Below, one piece after another: positions 11,190 to 22,365 of a DNA stretch of 64,000 bases (the first letter of the stretch is position 1; each line of letters begins with the position of its first letter). The stretch covers positions 100,815-164,814 of the forward strand of contig JACMPW010000015.1 of assembly GCA_014377305.1 (NCBI GenBank). The letters run 5' to 3'. The DNA comes from Candidatus Altimarinota bacterium. GTDB lineage: Bacteria; Patescibacteriota; Gracilibacteria; BD1-5; UBA2023. Made by a program: the position numbers and the translations under genes. Below the pieces are notes generated by a model. That model made no database searches and was not told the DNA's origin. It worked only from the letters and a program-made list of their open reading frames with translations.

Positions 11190-11756
11190 TTATAATCCAA
11201 TCATACTCATCATCTCTCGTCCACCATATACGATGATGCCGACGATCAGTCACTCGCCCATCGTGAGTGCGAGGACAAATCTCCAGAAGTGATACCGCAC
11301 CGTACCAGCGACATAGCAGATGAGATCCGTCGGAACTATAGGAGCAAATGACCAGAGCAATATTGCATAAAATCCGTATTTTTCGATAACTTGTGTCACC
11401 TTTTTGCTATGAGTATGCTCGGCGAACATCTCATCGAATCCCATCACATCAGAGAATCGGTAGATGAGGATACCCGAGAACACGATACCGATCATAGAGA
11501 TAGCAAATACAAGATGCGGATTATCCGGAAAAAATAATATCCCAACGAGTACCAGTGGCAAGCTCGGTAGGAGGATGAGCCCACGAACAAATGATGCGAG
11601 GATATATACAATCAATTCGAGTGATCCAAATGACTGGAAAAAACCGAGTAAATTCTTTGGCTCCAAGAGTCACTGGTGCTGAGATATATAGTAGGCAAGT
11701 GATATGACTATAGCAATCCAGATTCCGAGGAGGATTTTTTTGATTATTTGTATCAT
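11190..11756 (-). CDS. DedA/SNARE-associated (VTT domain) membrane protein
   Basis: A 188-residue polytopic protein of the TVP38/TMEM64-DedA superfamily, implicated in lipid flipping and membrane homeostasis. The helix hairpin region with LPSLPLVLVGILFFPDN and the motif EKYGFYAILLWSFAPIVPTD match the family pattern (G....R..P..P). UGA encodes Gly in QHQGLLEP and in TMGEGLIVG, where the family often has Gly. TAA (11192-11190) lies about 30 bases before the orphan RNA, which may be cotranscribed. It diverges from creA. Confidence 0.82.
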
Positions 11757-11776
11757 GAGATGAGTGTATGTGTGGG

Positions 11777-11803
11777 TTGCTTTTTGTCAAAAAGAGTTAT
11801 ACT
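11777..11803 (+). promoter_or_regulatory. Promoter of creA
   Basis: TTGCTT (11777-11782), 15-base spacer, TATACT (11798-11803), 25 bases before the creA ATG. Confidence 0.45.
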
Positions 11804-11828
11804 GGATTGATACTGATCCTCATAATAT

Positions 11829-12362
11829 ATGCAATATTCTCTACTCATCCTCGCAACACTCATCATCTCAAGTTGTACATACAATACTGGAATATCAGAT
11901 CCTGAGCCTGTCATGATAGACTCAGGATCATCGACAATCCAGCAACACTATCCATATACGATCGGAACTGTGGATACAGCATTCAAACTGATCTGACCAG
12001 ATCACAAGATCGAGGTCGGAGGTGTACCAGATCCGAAGGTATCTGGAGTAACTTGTTTCTATAGTCGAGCAAGAACTGGTGGAATCAGTGGAGCGATATG
12101 ACTCGCTGAGGATACGAGTGATGCGTCAGTCGCATGTCGACAGACAGGGAAGATCATATTCATAGAGCCTATTCGAACAAGTGAGGAGATCTGGAACGAG
12201 AGTACGAGTTTTTTCTTCAAAAAAATCCGTATCGTCAGGTTCTACGACAAGACCTCAAATAGCCTCATTTATCTCGTCTACTCAGACAAGCTCATCGATG
12301 GATCACCCAAGAACTCTATATCTGCCGTCGCACTCGATAGTATCACTCCATCACTGAGATAG
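11829..12362 (+). CDS. creA: CreA family lipoprotein
   Basis: A 177-residue exported protein of the CreA family, whose biochemical role is not established. The N-terminus is a lipoprotein signal (ATLIISSC, lipid Cys16). The core is unmistakable: IGTVDTAFKLIGPDHKIEV, CFYSRARTGGISG, GLAEDTSDASVAC, VRFYDKTSNSLIYL and GSPKNSISAV align with E. coli CreA along the full domain. Two UGA codons are the Gly of IGPDHKI and of IGLAEDTSD, both glycine in CreA. The conserved cysteine pair (Cys in VTCF and VACR) is kept. It heads a cluster with the NTPase and EamA genes, with 17 and 3 base gaps. Confidence 0.93.
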
Positions 12363-12379
12363 TCTCAAATATAAAAAAT

Positions 12380-12922
12380 ATGCAATTCGCTATCGGTACC
12401 ACTAACAAGCCGAAATCAGCAGCCATAGAATATGTCCTCTCCACTTCACCGTATACGGGTGGAGCCACTTATTCTAATCACAAGGCCGATTCTGGAGTTC
12501 CTGATATGCCAACAACACTCCAGGAACTGAGAACATGAGCCAAGAATCGGGCAGTATACACAAGACGAGAAAATCCAGATGCAGACTACTATGTTGGGAT
12601 GGAGGGAGGAGTATATCAGGACTCCCAGTGAGAAGAATACTGGCTCATCGGAGTCGTCTATATCGAGAACTCGACTGGTCAGTGATACTATGGATACTCT
12701 TGTCATCTCAGAGTGCCTGATGCTGTCATAGATGGACTCTTCGATGGACAACAGAGAGATCTCGAACAAGTCGTACACGCACTCGGTGGAGAGGCAAATA
12801 TCGGAGACAAACAAGGATCATATCATGCCTGGACAGATGGCATGCTCTCGAGACGGGAGCAATTTATCATGGCGACACAGTGTGCGATTGCTCCATTTTT
12901 CAATATGTTTTATCAGAAATAG
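12380..12922 (+). CDS. Inosine/xanthosine triphosphatase, YjjX/NTPase I-T family
   Basis: Hydrolyses non-canonical purine nucleoside triphosphates (ITP/XTP) to keep them out of nucleic acids. The 180-residue length and motif order fit PF01931: an N-terminal FAIGTTNKPKSAAIE, then SGVPDMP, ELRTGAKNRA, the acidic active-site strand YYVGMEGGV, and the C-terminal DGMLSRREQF. UGA gives the conserved Gly of TGAKNRA and two further glycines. It starts 17 bases after creA and ends 3 bases before the EamA gene. Housekeeping in nucleotide-pool cleaning is the likely role. Confidence 0.85.
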
Positions 12923-12925
12923 CCT

Positions 12926-13774
12926 ATGTGGATCCTGTTCGCCCTCACATCAGCTACTATACTCGCCAGTCGCAAGATCCAAGAGAAAAAACTCGTCGGT
13001 AATATCGGACCAGCTCTCGGCTGGATGCTCAGACTCGTATCTGGGATCTGTGCACTCATCATATGGGTGATATTCTCTCGTGATACGGTCGGGATGACTG
13101 ATCCAGTAGTCATCAGTGTCATACTCGCTGTAGCTCTACTCTATCCACTTCAGACACACCTCTACTATCGGGCGATGTACGCGATGCCGATATCAGTATT
13201 TGGCATGATGGCTGGTATAGTTCCGCTCACTTCACTGATACTATCTCATATATTCCTAGGTTCTCCTGTATCATCATTTGGACTCATAGCTATATGATTC
13301 ACGATACTAGCTATCGCAATACTCTCATACAAGAGGGATCACGGTGATGTACATATATCTGCGATTCTCTATGCGATCGGTGCCTATGTATTGTTCGGTA
13401 TCGGGAGCGTACTCGATAGAACAGCTCTCTATCATATTGCTCCGATCCCATATACAGTACTCAACCAGATCGTTGGGGCGATATCTATATTCGTCTATAC
13501 TCACTCCCTCCTCGGCAATACTCAGGTACAAGCCGCCAGAGAAAATATACCAGTCATACTGATGATATGAGGTACTATAGCTATCTCATGGCTCCTCTCG
13601 AGTCAAGCCCTCCTCCTCGCACCCAATCCAGGATATGTATGAGCCCTACAAAATGTACATATGCTCATCACTGCTCTCTATGGGGTTTTCATCCTCAAAG
13701 AAGAGATCACAAAAAGAAAGATATTCGTCTTCATCTGTATGCTCATTGCACTTGTTTCATTTGCCTTTGCATAA
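12926..13774 (+). CDS. EamA/DMT-type transporter
   Basis: A drug/metabolite transporter superfamily permease of 282 residues with ten predicted helices in two five-helix repeats. The second half has the EamA look: FGIGSVLDRTALYHIAP, then NVHMLITALYGVFILKEEITKRK near the C-terminus, matching the LEP..A.l.g...lgE pattern. UGA encodes Gly in AIGFTILA, MIGGTIAIS and GYVGALQN. It overlaps nothing but follows the NTPase gene by 3 bases, so it is cotranscribed. The substrate is unknown. Confidence 0.82.
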
Positions 13775-13776
13775 AC

Positions 13777-13803
13777 TTGCAATTCTCATAAAATCTCTAT
13801 ACT
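13777..13803 (+). promoter_or_regulatory. Promoter of the T-box/ileS operon
   Basis: TTGCAA (13777-13782), 15-base spacer, TATACT (13798-13803), just before the T-box leader; transcription would start near 13810. Confidence 0.5.
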
Positions 13804-13819
13804 AGACTCATATCACAAA

Positions 13820-14010
13820 AGCGATCGAGCGGCCATCACCCGCGAGCTAACAGCAGAAATGCCATAAGGCAAACTAGACCTGTTCGGAGTTGCAATACTC
13901 CGTCAAAAAATCTACAATCAAGTATCCGCTTTCGGTGGTACCTTCTTCCTTCACTCTTTGAGTTACAGAGGACCAAAAGCACACATTTTATTTTGTGTGA
14001 TTTTTTATTT
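13820..14010 (+). promoter_or_regulatory. T-box riboswitch (transcription attenuation) with candidate ultrashort stem I
   Basis: The T-box core GGTGGTACC is at 13934-13942, with UGGU (13936-13939) able to pair with the ACCA end of uncharged tRNA-Ile. The antiterminator helix GCTTTCGG (13928-13935) pairs with CCAAAAGC (13973-13980), leaving UGGUACC as the bulge. A competing terminator AAAAGCACACA/TGTGTGATTTT followed by a T-run (to 14010) reuses the AAAAGC strand, so the two folds exclude each other. Upstream, GCGG-CCATCAC-CCGC (13829-13843) is a small hairpin whose loop shows AUC, an Ile codon, as in the ultrashort stem I of actinobacterial ileS T-boxes. A stem-III-like hairpin CGGAGT/ACTCCG follows. 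The next genes are GIY-YIG and ileS. Confidence 0.8.
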
Positions 14011-14011
14011 T

Positions 14012-14920
14012 ATGCCATCAAGAACAATTCTTACACATCTTATCTCTTGAAATCCTGATTGAATCAGAATTGTAGAATTCACAACGCGACCCATTCAATG
14101 AGTTTCATTTCCTCGTAGCCTATTTAAAGAAGTAACTGAAAGAAGTGAACTCTCGAATGCTTGAGTTTATTTCTTATTCTGAGAAGATGAAAATGAAAAT
14201 ATTCAGGTATATATAGGTCAAGCTTTGAATATAACGGAAAGATTAAAAAACCATCTAAGAAGTTTGGAAAAGAACTTTTGGACAACAACGGTATGTTTTA
14301 CGAAATGACAAACAAGGCTTAATAGTGCGCAAGTAAATTATCTAGAATCAAAATTAATAAAGAAAGTTAATGAAAGCTGAAGAGTTGATAAAGATAATAT
14401 CTTAAATGGAAACGCATGAAATAGGGAGCCTCTTGATGAGTTTCAAATTGCTGATTTAGAAGAATTTTTAAGTGATTTAGAAATACTTCTATGAACATTG
14501 GGACACTCTATCTTAAGTCCATATTTTCATAAAAATAATAGATGAGAAATTCTCAATAATGAAAATCAATCCGAAGTAATCTATTATCTTAAGCGATGAA
14601 ATTGTGAATGAAAAATGGTTTATATAAATGAGGGTTTTATTGTATTAAAAGATAGCATATGACAATCTATGCAAGCTTGCTGACTAAAAGATTGAATTTT
14701 GAAAAGACGAGAAAAACTTGAAAAAGACTGAGTGATAGAATTTCTTAATGATTGAAAGATTAAATTTCTAAAAGATCATCTTTTTAAAACCCCTTCATGA
14801 TGATCAATTATACTTTCTGGTTCAGCCTCAAATTGATGGTGAGACTGGAAAGATTTAAATGAAAGATCCCTTTGAGAAAATGAAAATTATTGGCAACAAA
14901 CAATAAATTTAAATAACTAA
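14012..14920 (+). CDS. GIY-YIG nuclease domain protein with DUF4357
   Basis: With UGA=Gly this is one 302-residue frame; with the standard code it vanishes. An N-terminal GIY-YIG-type module is seen as NAGVYFLFGEDE then VYIGQALNITERLKNH, with a catalytic Arg in ERL; LNSAQVNYLESKLI follows, as in GIY-YIG proteins where E binds metal. The C-terminus ends in the DUF4357 signature ASNGWGDWKDLNERSL. About 22 of its glycines are UGA and only a handful are GGN, and the gene is far more AT-rich than ileS. It sits between the T-box and ileS, with its ATG two bases after the terminator T-run. It is probably a transferred gene from a mobile or defence context, now under T-box control. Confidence 0.85.
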
Positions 14921-14930
14921 CTCTAATACC

Positions 14931-17900
14931 ATGTCTTTCCCACTCGTTTCCCCAAAACAATCATTCCCAGCTCTCGAATCCGAGGTTCTCGCCTACTGGA
15001 AAGCGAACAATACTTTTCAAAAGTCGATAGACTCTCGTCCAGATGATAATCCATATAGATTCTACGATGGTCCTCCTTTTATAACGGGGAAACCGCATTA
15101 TGGATCACTTCTCTCATCGATTGTGAAAGATGTGGTAGGAAGATATTGGACGATGCGTGGTCGTCGGGTGGATCGTACCTGGGGATGGGATTGTCATGGT
15201 CTCCCGATTGAGGAGAAGGTCCAGAAAAAGCTCTGACTCAAATCCAATAAGGCTATCGAAGAAAACGGAGTCAAGAAATTCATCGATGAATGCTACAATT
15301 ATACGAGTGAAGTCTCATCAGAGTGGAACTGGTATATCGACAAGATCGGTCGTTGGGTGGATATGGACAACGCATATCGCACGATGGATCAGGACTATAT
15401 GGAGAGTGTGATATGGGTCTTCTCTGAGCTCTACAAGAAGTGACTCATCTACGAGGGCAAGCGAGTATCGCTCTACTCATGGAAACTCGGAACTCCGATT
15501 TCCAACTTCGAGGTCGCGATGGATGACACCTATCAAGAGGTCAATGATCCTGCGATAACCGTGATGTTCGCACTTGAAGCAAATGACAAATTCCCCGAAT
15601 GAACAAGTATCCTTGCCTGGACAACTACTCCATGGACGATCCCTGCCAATATGGCACTCGCGGTGAGGAGTGATATCGACTATGCCCTCGTGGAGAATAG
15701 TGGAGAGCAATATATCATTGCTCGGAACAGACTCGAAACCGTATTCAAGGGAAAATGAGAATATAGCGTGATCCGAGAATTCAAATGATCAGAGCTCGTC
15801 TGAATCGGCTATGTACCACCATTTCCAGAGTATTATTATCAGAAAAACGGAGACAAGAATCATCGGGTCTACCATGCAGACTTCATCACTGATACTGATG
15901 GTACAGGTATCGGACATGAGGCTCCAGAATTCGGTGAGGTCGACTTCCAACTCGCGAAAAAAGAAGGCATCCACATCTCGAATGCTATGGATGAAGCAGG
16001 CAGATATACGGCTGAGATCCACGATATGGAGTGAGTCCATTACCTGGATCTAGAGAATCCAGAAAATGGAGCGAACAAGATCAATATCGAACGGATGCGA
16101 GCGAACAATACACTCTTTAAGCTAGAAGGAATTACGCATCGTGTTCCTTTTTGTCCACGATCTGGTACACCTCTGATGCAAAAGGCTCAGAAGTCATGGT
16201 TTATCGATATCCAGTCACAGAAAGACAAACTCATCAAAGCCAACGAACAGATCAACTGGTTCCCAGAATACCTCAAAGAGTGACGGTTCAAGAAAGGGAT
16301 CGAGACTGCTCCAGACTGGTGCATCTCACGCACTCGCTACTGGGGAGCTCCGATGCCAGTATGGATAGGGGAGGATGGGGAGCAGCTGGTCGTATCTTCG
16401 CGAGAGGAGATATATGAAGCCAATAGGGCGTATGGGCAACTCGAGGCTCGAGATATAGATAGCAAGACGGTATACTACTTCAAATGAGGAGAATATGATG
16501 GAGTTGAGTTCAACCTCCACAAGCCATATATCGATGCGATCAAACTCAAGTCTCCAACTACAGGACAAGAGCTCACTCGTATTCCTGAGGTGCTCGATGT
16601 CTGGATGGACTCTGGTTCTATGCCATATGCTCAGATGCATTATCCGTTTGAAAACAAAGAAGCGATGCTCTCAAGCTTCCCAGCGGACTTCATAGCTGAG
16701 TATGTCGGACAACTGCGGGCATGGTTCTATGTGATGCATGTACTCGGAGTACTCCTGAACCCGACCAATCAAGAGAAACCTACTCCAGCATTCACCAATG
16801 TGATCACTACAGGAGTCGTGAACGGGAACGATGGACGCAAGATGTCCAAGTCTTTTGGCAACTATCCTGATCCTCGTATGGCGATCGAGAAATACGGAGC
16901 AGATCCGATCAGGTTCTATATGTTGAATTCTCCACTACTCTCTGGTGGTGATATGGACTTCAAGGAGGAGGGGATCATGGAGACGATCAAGGGCGTCATG
17001 CTCCCGATCTGGAATACATACAGCTTCTTCACGACCTATGCCAATATTGACAAGTGGGAACACGACGAGACGGAGGTATGGTTCTCTCGTCACGCAGAGA
17101 GCACCTCGAATGTAGCAAGCAAGATGAGCGACTGATCTGATGATCCACATATCACAGAAAAAGGGCGAGAACAAGGGAAGAATGCAGGGAAAGAACTCAA
17201 ATCTCAAGGAAAGAATTTTGATGTGATCATCCATACAGACCGCATCCGTACCTATGATACAGCTCGTATCATAGCAGGGGAGATCGGATTCCAGGGTGAG
17301 TATATCATCGATGCTGGATTCGCTGAGCAGACAGCAGGGGAGTATGCGAACAAGACTCTTGCAGAGATCGCCGAGATGGGATGATTACCAGCAGGTACAT
17401 CTCATGTAGAGCTCCGCAAACTCTACAAAAATAACTCTAGCGAGAATATCGCACAATTCGAGGAGCGTATCCTCGCCACCTATGAGAATATCCTCACGAA
17501 ATATGCAGGAAAACGAATCCTCATCATGGCTCACGCTGGGACATCTCGTCCGATCCTCCATAAATATATGGGAATGAGTCACGATCAGGCTCACTATGAT
17601 ACCAATATAGCAAACGCTCATCCATATCGTCTCATGACGACTCCACTCGTCAATCCTCTCGATCAGTGGATACTCTCGAAACTGCAGGTCCTCATCGCTC
17701 AGGTCCACGATGCGATGGAGGGATATGATGTCTCTCGTGGATGTCGTGCTATCGTCGACTATATGGACGAGCTCACGAACTGGTATGTGCGTCTCTCTCG
17801 TCGCAGATTCTGGGAATCAGGGATGACCGATGACAAAAAATCAGCCTACGAAACTCTCTATACGGTACTCACGGAGGTATCGAAGCTCCTCGCTCCACTC

Positions 17901-18692
17901 ATGCCGTTCCTCTCTGAGAATATATATCAGGGACTCACAGGTCGTGAATCAGTACATCTCGAATATATAACACTACCGAACAAGCACCTAGTTGCGAATG
18001 ATCTCAATAGAGATATGGATATCTGTGAGCACATTGTATCCCTCGGTCTCGCTCTGCGAAGTCGCAAAAATATCCGAGTCCGCCAACCACTCGCATCCGT
18101 CACGATCACTCGTGAGCTCTCAGGATACTATCAACAGATCATCCGAGATGAGCTCAATGTGAAGGAAGTCAGATACGAGAATCCAGAGAATCTCGCGAAG
18201 AAAATCTGCAAACCAGATGCACGAAAGATCGGACCAAAATATGGAAAAGATGTACAAAAAGTCATCACTGAGGCAAAGAATGGGAGCTTCGTAGAAAAAG
18301 AAAATGGGATCATCGATGTTGGGGGATTCATCCTCGAACCTGGAGAATATGTCATGGAATATCTCCCACTCGAGGGGACTCTCGATGTCGAGGGCGGATA
18401 TGGTATGGTGGTCGCACTCGATACTACTATCACCGAAGATTTGAAATTCGAGGGATACGCTCGTGATATCATCCGCCTCATCCAGGATATGCGAAAAGAG
18501 GCCGATTACCAAGTCACTGATCGAATATCGCTCTCGATCGCCTGAGAGGGAAGTGAGCAAATACTTTCACAATTCGGTGATATGATCACCTCTGAGACTC
18601 TCTCGAATTTTTGAAATATTGAGACTCCTGATGTGGAGAAAAATGAAACCATCGATGAAAACATCGTCATCACACTATGAGTAGCGAGATAA
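14931..18692 (+). CDS. ileS: Isoleucyl-tRNA synthetase with an internal histidine-phosphatase domain
   Basis: Charges tRNA-Ile with isoleucine. The 1253-residue protein has the class I signatures HYGS (residues 56-59, in place of HIGH) and KMSKS (637-641), an editing domain between them and an anticodon-binding domain. Between TTYANIDKW and [14 protein letters not shown], about 190 residues form a complete histidine-phosphatase fold: SRHAESTSN (catalytic His721), [14 protein letters not shown] spacing ([11 protein letters not shown]), [25 protein letters not shown] and [13 protein letters not shown] (His868). The usual enzyme has no such insert. UGA codons appear throughout and give family glycines. 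The gene lies 10 bases after GIY-YIG and is presumably T-box regulated. The insert may be a phosphohydrolase or a structural addition; its substrate is unknown. Confidence 0.93.
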
Positions 18693-18787
18693 ATCCAGTA
18701 TTTCATATTGCGAGAAATATATTTTTGTCTATACTCTCGTTATCATTTTTTGATGCTCAGTTCCAAATTCTAAGTTACAATCTATCT

Positions 18788-19885
18788 ATGTTTGAGAGTA
18801 TCGTCTTATCTATTGTATCGAGTGGGTTTATATTCACTATTGCTGTCATCCTGATGGATCGTCATCATGGGAGTAAACGTCATAGAGGTGGTGTGAGTGA
18901 TCATTTTGATGGCAAAAAATTCTACAACATCAGCTGGAACGCTGGAGAAACATTTCGCATGACAGAAACTGAGGAGGAATTCTTCGGTAAGAAACACAAA
19001 AATGGACTCCTCTCGTTCTGCAAGTGGATACTCAATCAGAAAATATCACTCTGGAAAAATCGAAAAATCACTCCAGTCAAACCAGCAATCAGACATGATG
19101 GGACAACTACTCGAGTGACCTACATCGGACATGCGACAGTGCTCATCCAGACTCATGGGATCAATCTCCTCACAGATCCCATATGGAGCAAGAGAGCGAG
19201 CCCAGTCCAGTGGGCATGACCTCGCAGGTACACCGAGCCAGGAGTCACACTCGAGGATCTCCCCCCGATCGATGCTGTCCTCCTCTCACACAATCACTAC
19301 GATCATATGGATCTCATGGCACTCCGAGTGCTCTCCGCGAAACATCATATGCCGATATATACAGGACTCGGGAATCAGAACTATCTGAGCAATAGAGGTA
19401 TAGAAAATGTGATCGAGATGGACTGGTGGGATACCGAGCTACTCGGTGATTGCAAGATTTCATTTGTACCAAGTCAGCACTTCTCGGCTCGTGGTATCAC
19501 TGATCGCAATCGGACACTCTGGGGAGGATTCGCTTGGCAGATAGGAGACGCAACTGGATACTTTGCCTGAGATACTGGATATGGTCCATTTGTAGAAGCA
19601 ATCGGGGAGAAATTTCCAGACGGATTCGATGTGGGACTCATCCCGATCGGTGCGTATAATCCGAGATGGTTCATGGCATCGATGCACACAAGTCCATACG
19701 AGGGTATGCAGATGCAACGGGACCTCAGGATCAAGAAATCCGTCGGTATCCACTATGGTACATTCCCTCTTGCAGCTGATCTCCAGGATGAGCCACTCGA
19801 GGATCTCGAGATTGCTCGACTTGATCCTCTTTTTGTTGGACAGGATTTCCGAGTCGGAGAGAGTGGAACGAGCTGGGAACTTTAG
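18788..19885 (+). CDS. MBL-fold hydrolase, NAPE-PLD/UlaG-like
   Basis: A metallo-beta-lactamase-fold hydrolase. Metal ligands are in LSHNHYDHMD (HxHxDH), SQHFSARG, AGDTGYG and the late H of IHYGTF. The order and the MASMHTSP segment resemble the N-acyl-phosphatidylethanolamine phospholipase D-like group. The Gly of FAGDTG is UGA, an invariant position. The N-terminus has one membrane helix (FESIVLSIVSSGFIFTIAVI). I chose ATG 18788 because it follows a leader like those before 21183 and 23434; an in-frame ATG at 18677 would add 37 residues and overlap ileS by 16 bases. A terminator follows. Confidence 0.85.
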
Positions 19886-19901
19886 GTTGCATTTTTATGA
19901 T

Positions 19902-19935
19902 AAAGGATACAATATCTGTATCCTTTCTTTTTTAT
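19902..19935 (+). terminator. Terminator after MBL hydrolase
   Basis: 10-bp stem AAAGGATACA/TGTATCCTTT with loop ATATC, followed by CTTTTTTATT. Confidence 0.85.
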
Positions 19936-19936
19936 T

Positions 19937-21142
19937 ATGTCTATTACCACTCTCGATCTCGACGCTCTCGTAGCATCTCATATCATCACTCAGGATCAGC
20001 GAGATCAGATACTCGTATGGAACAAGCGGAGTACTCATACAGAGTGAGCGTCGAGACTCATACAGATACTCGCAACATTCGGATCAGTAGTCACGGGACT
20101 CGGCGTCATCCTCCTCATCGCAGCAAACTGGGATACGATATCTGATATGACGAAGACACTTCTCATGATCGGAGCTACTGGTATCACTTATTCAATCGGG
20201 TATTATTTTAGCTATGCAAATACGAACTATACCAAAACAGGACAGGCACTGATGCTCCTCGGATCTCTCCTCTATGGAGCATCGATACTCCTCCTCGGTC
20301 AGATCTACAATCTCGGAGGTACATTCGCGAATGCACTCATCGTATGGACTCTACCGGTATTATTACTGGCATATGCTAGTCGTTTTATCACTCTATTTTT
20401 CCTGGGTATAGGACTTATATATGCGTATATTTTTGCGGAGCTCTCGACTGACTTTGCGTTCTCTGGATTTGTCATTGCCAATATATTCATCGCAGTTGGA
20501 TATCTCTCTCTCACACTCCTGAGATACCACAGATATACATACCAGAGTTTCGCAAGTGTCCTCTCATGGACAGGATGAGCGAGTATTCTAGGTGGACTTT
20601 TTGCGTATACTTTTATAGATTTCTGGAGATATGGGAGTGATACCTGGTATACCAGTCATGACGCTCATACGACGATGTGGATACTCCTCGCGATCATAGT
20701 CGCTGGAGTCATGGCGATCGTGATCGATATAGTCAGATCGAATCGACTTGACAAAATCGCAGATACACCGCTCTTATTGTCCTTGGCTCCTATTGGACTC
20801 ATTTTTCTCTATACGCTCTCGCAGATGCAAGTAGGGAATACGAGTGGATGGCTCGATAGATGAGGAGATATGACGATGCTCATACCCACCATAGGGATGA
20901 ATATCCTCTACCTCGCTGTACTCGCACTGATGATCTATCTCGGAGTGAGACGCGACAATCGCTCGCTCATCAACATCGCAATGATCTATCTCGCTCTCTA
21001 TCTCTTCGGCAAGTATCTGGCATTTGTATTTGATTCCAAGATAGATGGGGCCTATATATTTATCGGGGGAGGACTCGCATGTATCGCTATGACGGTACTC
21101 GTAGAGCGTATCAGGAAGAGGATACTCCTCTCGATGGAGTAG
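19937..21142 (+). CDS. DUF2157 polytopic membrane protein
   Basis: A 401-residue membrane protein with a short soluble N-terminus (LVASHIITQDQRDQILVWN) and about ten hydrophobic helices. The helix LGVILLIAANWDTISDMTK is the diagnostic start of DUF2157. UGA encodes Gly in HTEGASRL, SWTGGASIL and LDRGGDM. The next gene encodes a GDYXXLXY-motif protein, a partner commonly found beside DUF2157/DUF4401 proteins, so the two probably form one membrane complex. The function is unknown. Confidence 0.8.
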
Positions 21143-21182
21143 TATCTCGATTCTCAGTTCTCAGCTCTAAACTCTACAATAT

Positions 21183-21896
21183 ATGTCTCGCAAAACCATC
21201 ATCATACTAGTTATCATCATCCAGCTCGTTGTCCTCGCGAGCTTCTCAGGTAGATACGAGATACTCAAACGCACTGGTACTACCGTATATATACAACTCA
21301 GAGGCTATGATCCTACAGATATACTGCGTGGTGACTACGTCAATCTCTCATATGAGCTCCCATACAGTGGGAGCACTGAGAGCTATTCGAGTGAACAACA
21401 ATACCTCATCCCTATCATCGATAGTACCACCATCACTGGTATCAAACAGATCACCACGACGCGACCAGAGTCTGGAATATATTTCCAGATCCGAAATGGA
21501 TGGATGCAAAATACTACACAAAAATATACTATCAGGAATAAATCAGGAAAACAAGAGACTATAACAGGTGAACTCTGTCAGAAAGAATGAAAAATAGGGG
21601 ATGAGGTACTCTATATGAGTGGTCAAGTTCAGAGTATCCGAGAAATAACTCCAGAGGAACGTGATAATAGTACCTGACAATGATGGCTCGTTGGTACTCT
21701 CATATCTCAATCAACTTGTAGTGGGAACTACCGATTCCAGACAACGGCAACAGATAGATGGTTCGTGAAGGAATGAACGGGTCACGATATAGAAAAACAG
21801 ATCCGAGATGGTAATATGTATGGCGAGTGGAAAGTAGGAAACAATGGAGCGGTTATCATCACGGATATAGAACCCAAAGAAAAACTCCCAAAATAG
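21183..21896 (+). CDS. GDYXXLXY-domain membrane-anchored protein
   Basis: A 237-residue protein with one N-terminal membrane helix (TIIILVIIIQLVVLASF) and an outside domain carrying the name-giving motif RGDYVNLSYEL (residues 49-59). UGA codons occur in the C-terminal half (KEGKIGDEV, TGQGWLVG), so standard-code annotation would cut it at residue 135. It follows the DUF2157 gene by 40 bases and its TAG lies inside the terminator hairpin. Likely a subunit of a DUF2157-based complex of unknown function. Confidence 0.8.
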
Positions 21897-21905
21897 GGAG
21901 TTTTT
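21881..21905. terminator. Terminator overlapping the stop of the GDYXXLXY gene
   Basis: 9-bp stem AAAACTCCC/GGGAGTTTT with a 6-base loop containing most of the TAG stop; T-run on the plus strand. Confidence 0.8.
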
Positions 21906-21915
21906 CAAAAATACC

Positions 21916-22257
21916 CTATCCCACTATTGATGTAACGAGTCCCATGACAAACGCTATAATGAGAATAGGGAGATATCATACTATCTGAGTCCCTGTGATA
22001 TGAGATCCATAGTTCACTGTGGTCCACACGACAAAGAGTGAGATAGCAAATCCAACCACACCCAGAGTGAGCCATCTGATAGGAAGTGTGATGAGCCTGA
22101 GTATACCTCATAATACGAGATTCACGAGTGAGAGTACTCCAGCAAATATGAGGAGAGAGAGGTTGCCAGATGCTAGGGTAACTCCTGAGAGGTATCCATA
22201 GTGAATGAGGATATATATAGCAAGGGCTGTCCCGATGAATCTGAGTATAAATCGCAT
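21916..22257 (-). CDS. Phage holin family 4-like (PF04020-type) membrane protein
   Basis: A 113-residue protein with four membrane helices: an N-terminal MRFILRFIGTALAIYIL, a second with SLLIFAGVLSLVNLVL, then RLITLPIRWLTLGVVGF and a C-terminal LPILIIAFVMGLVTSIVG. The LPIRWLTLG segment between helices 2 and 3 is the hallmark of this family of small membrane proteins, which despite the name are usually not phage genes. Two glycines are UGA. It is convergent with the GDYXXLXY gene and divergent from the 22426 gene. Confidence 0.75.
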
Positions 22258-22365
22258 ACAATAAAAAGTAAAAAAATAACGAAGTGTATATACTCTGGAA
22301 TATACATACTAGAATTAGTATAAGTGAAAGCGAGAAAAAGTACAAAATAAAACACTTGGATATTT

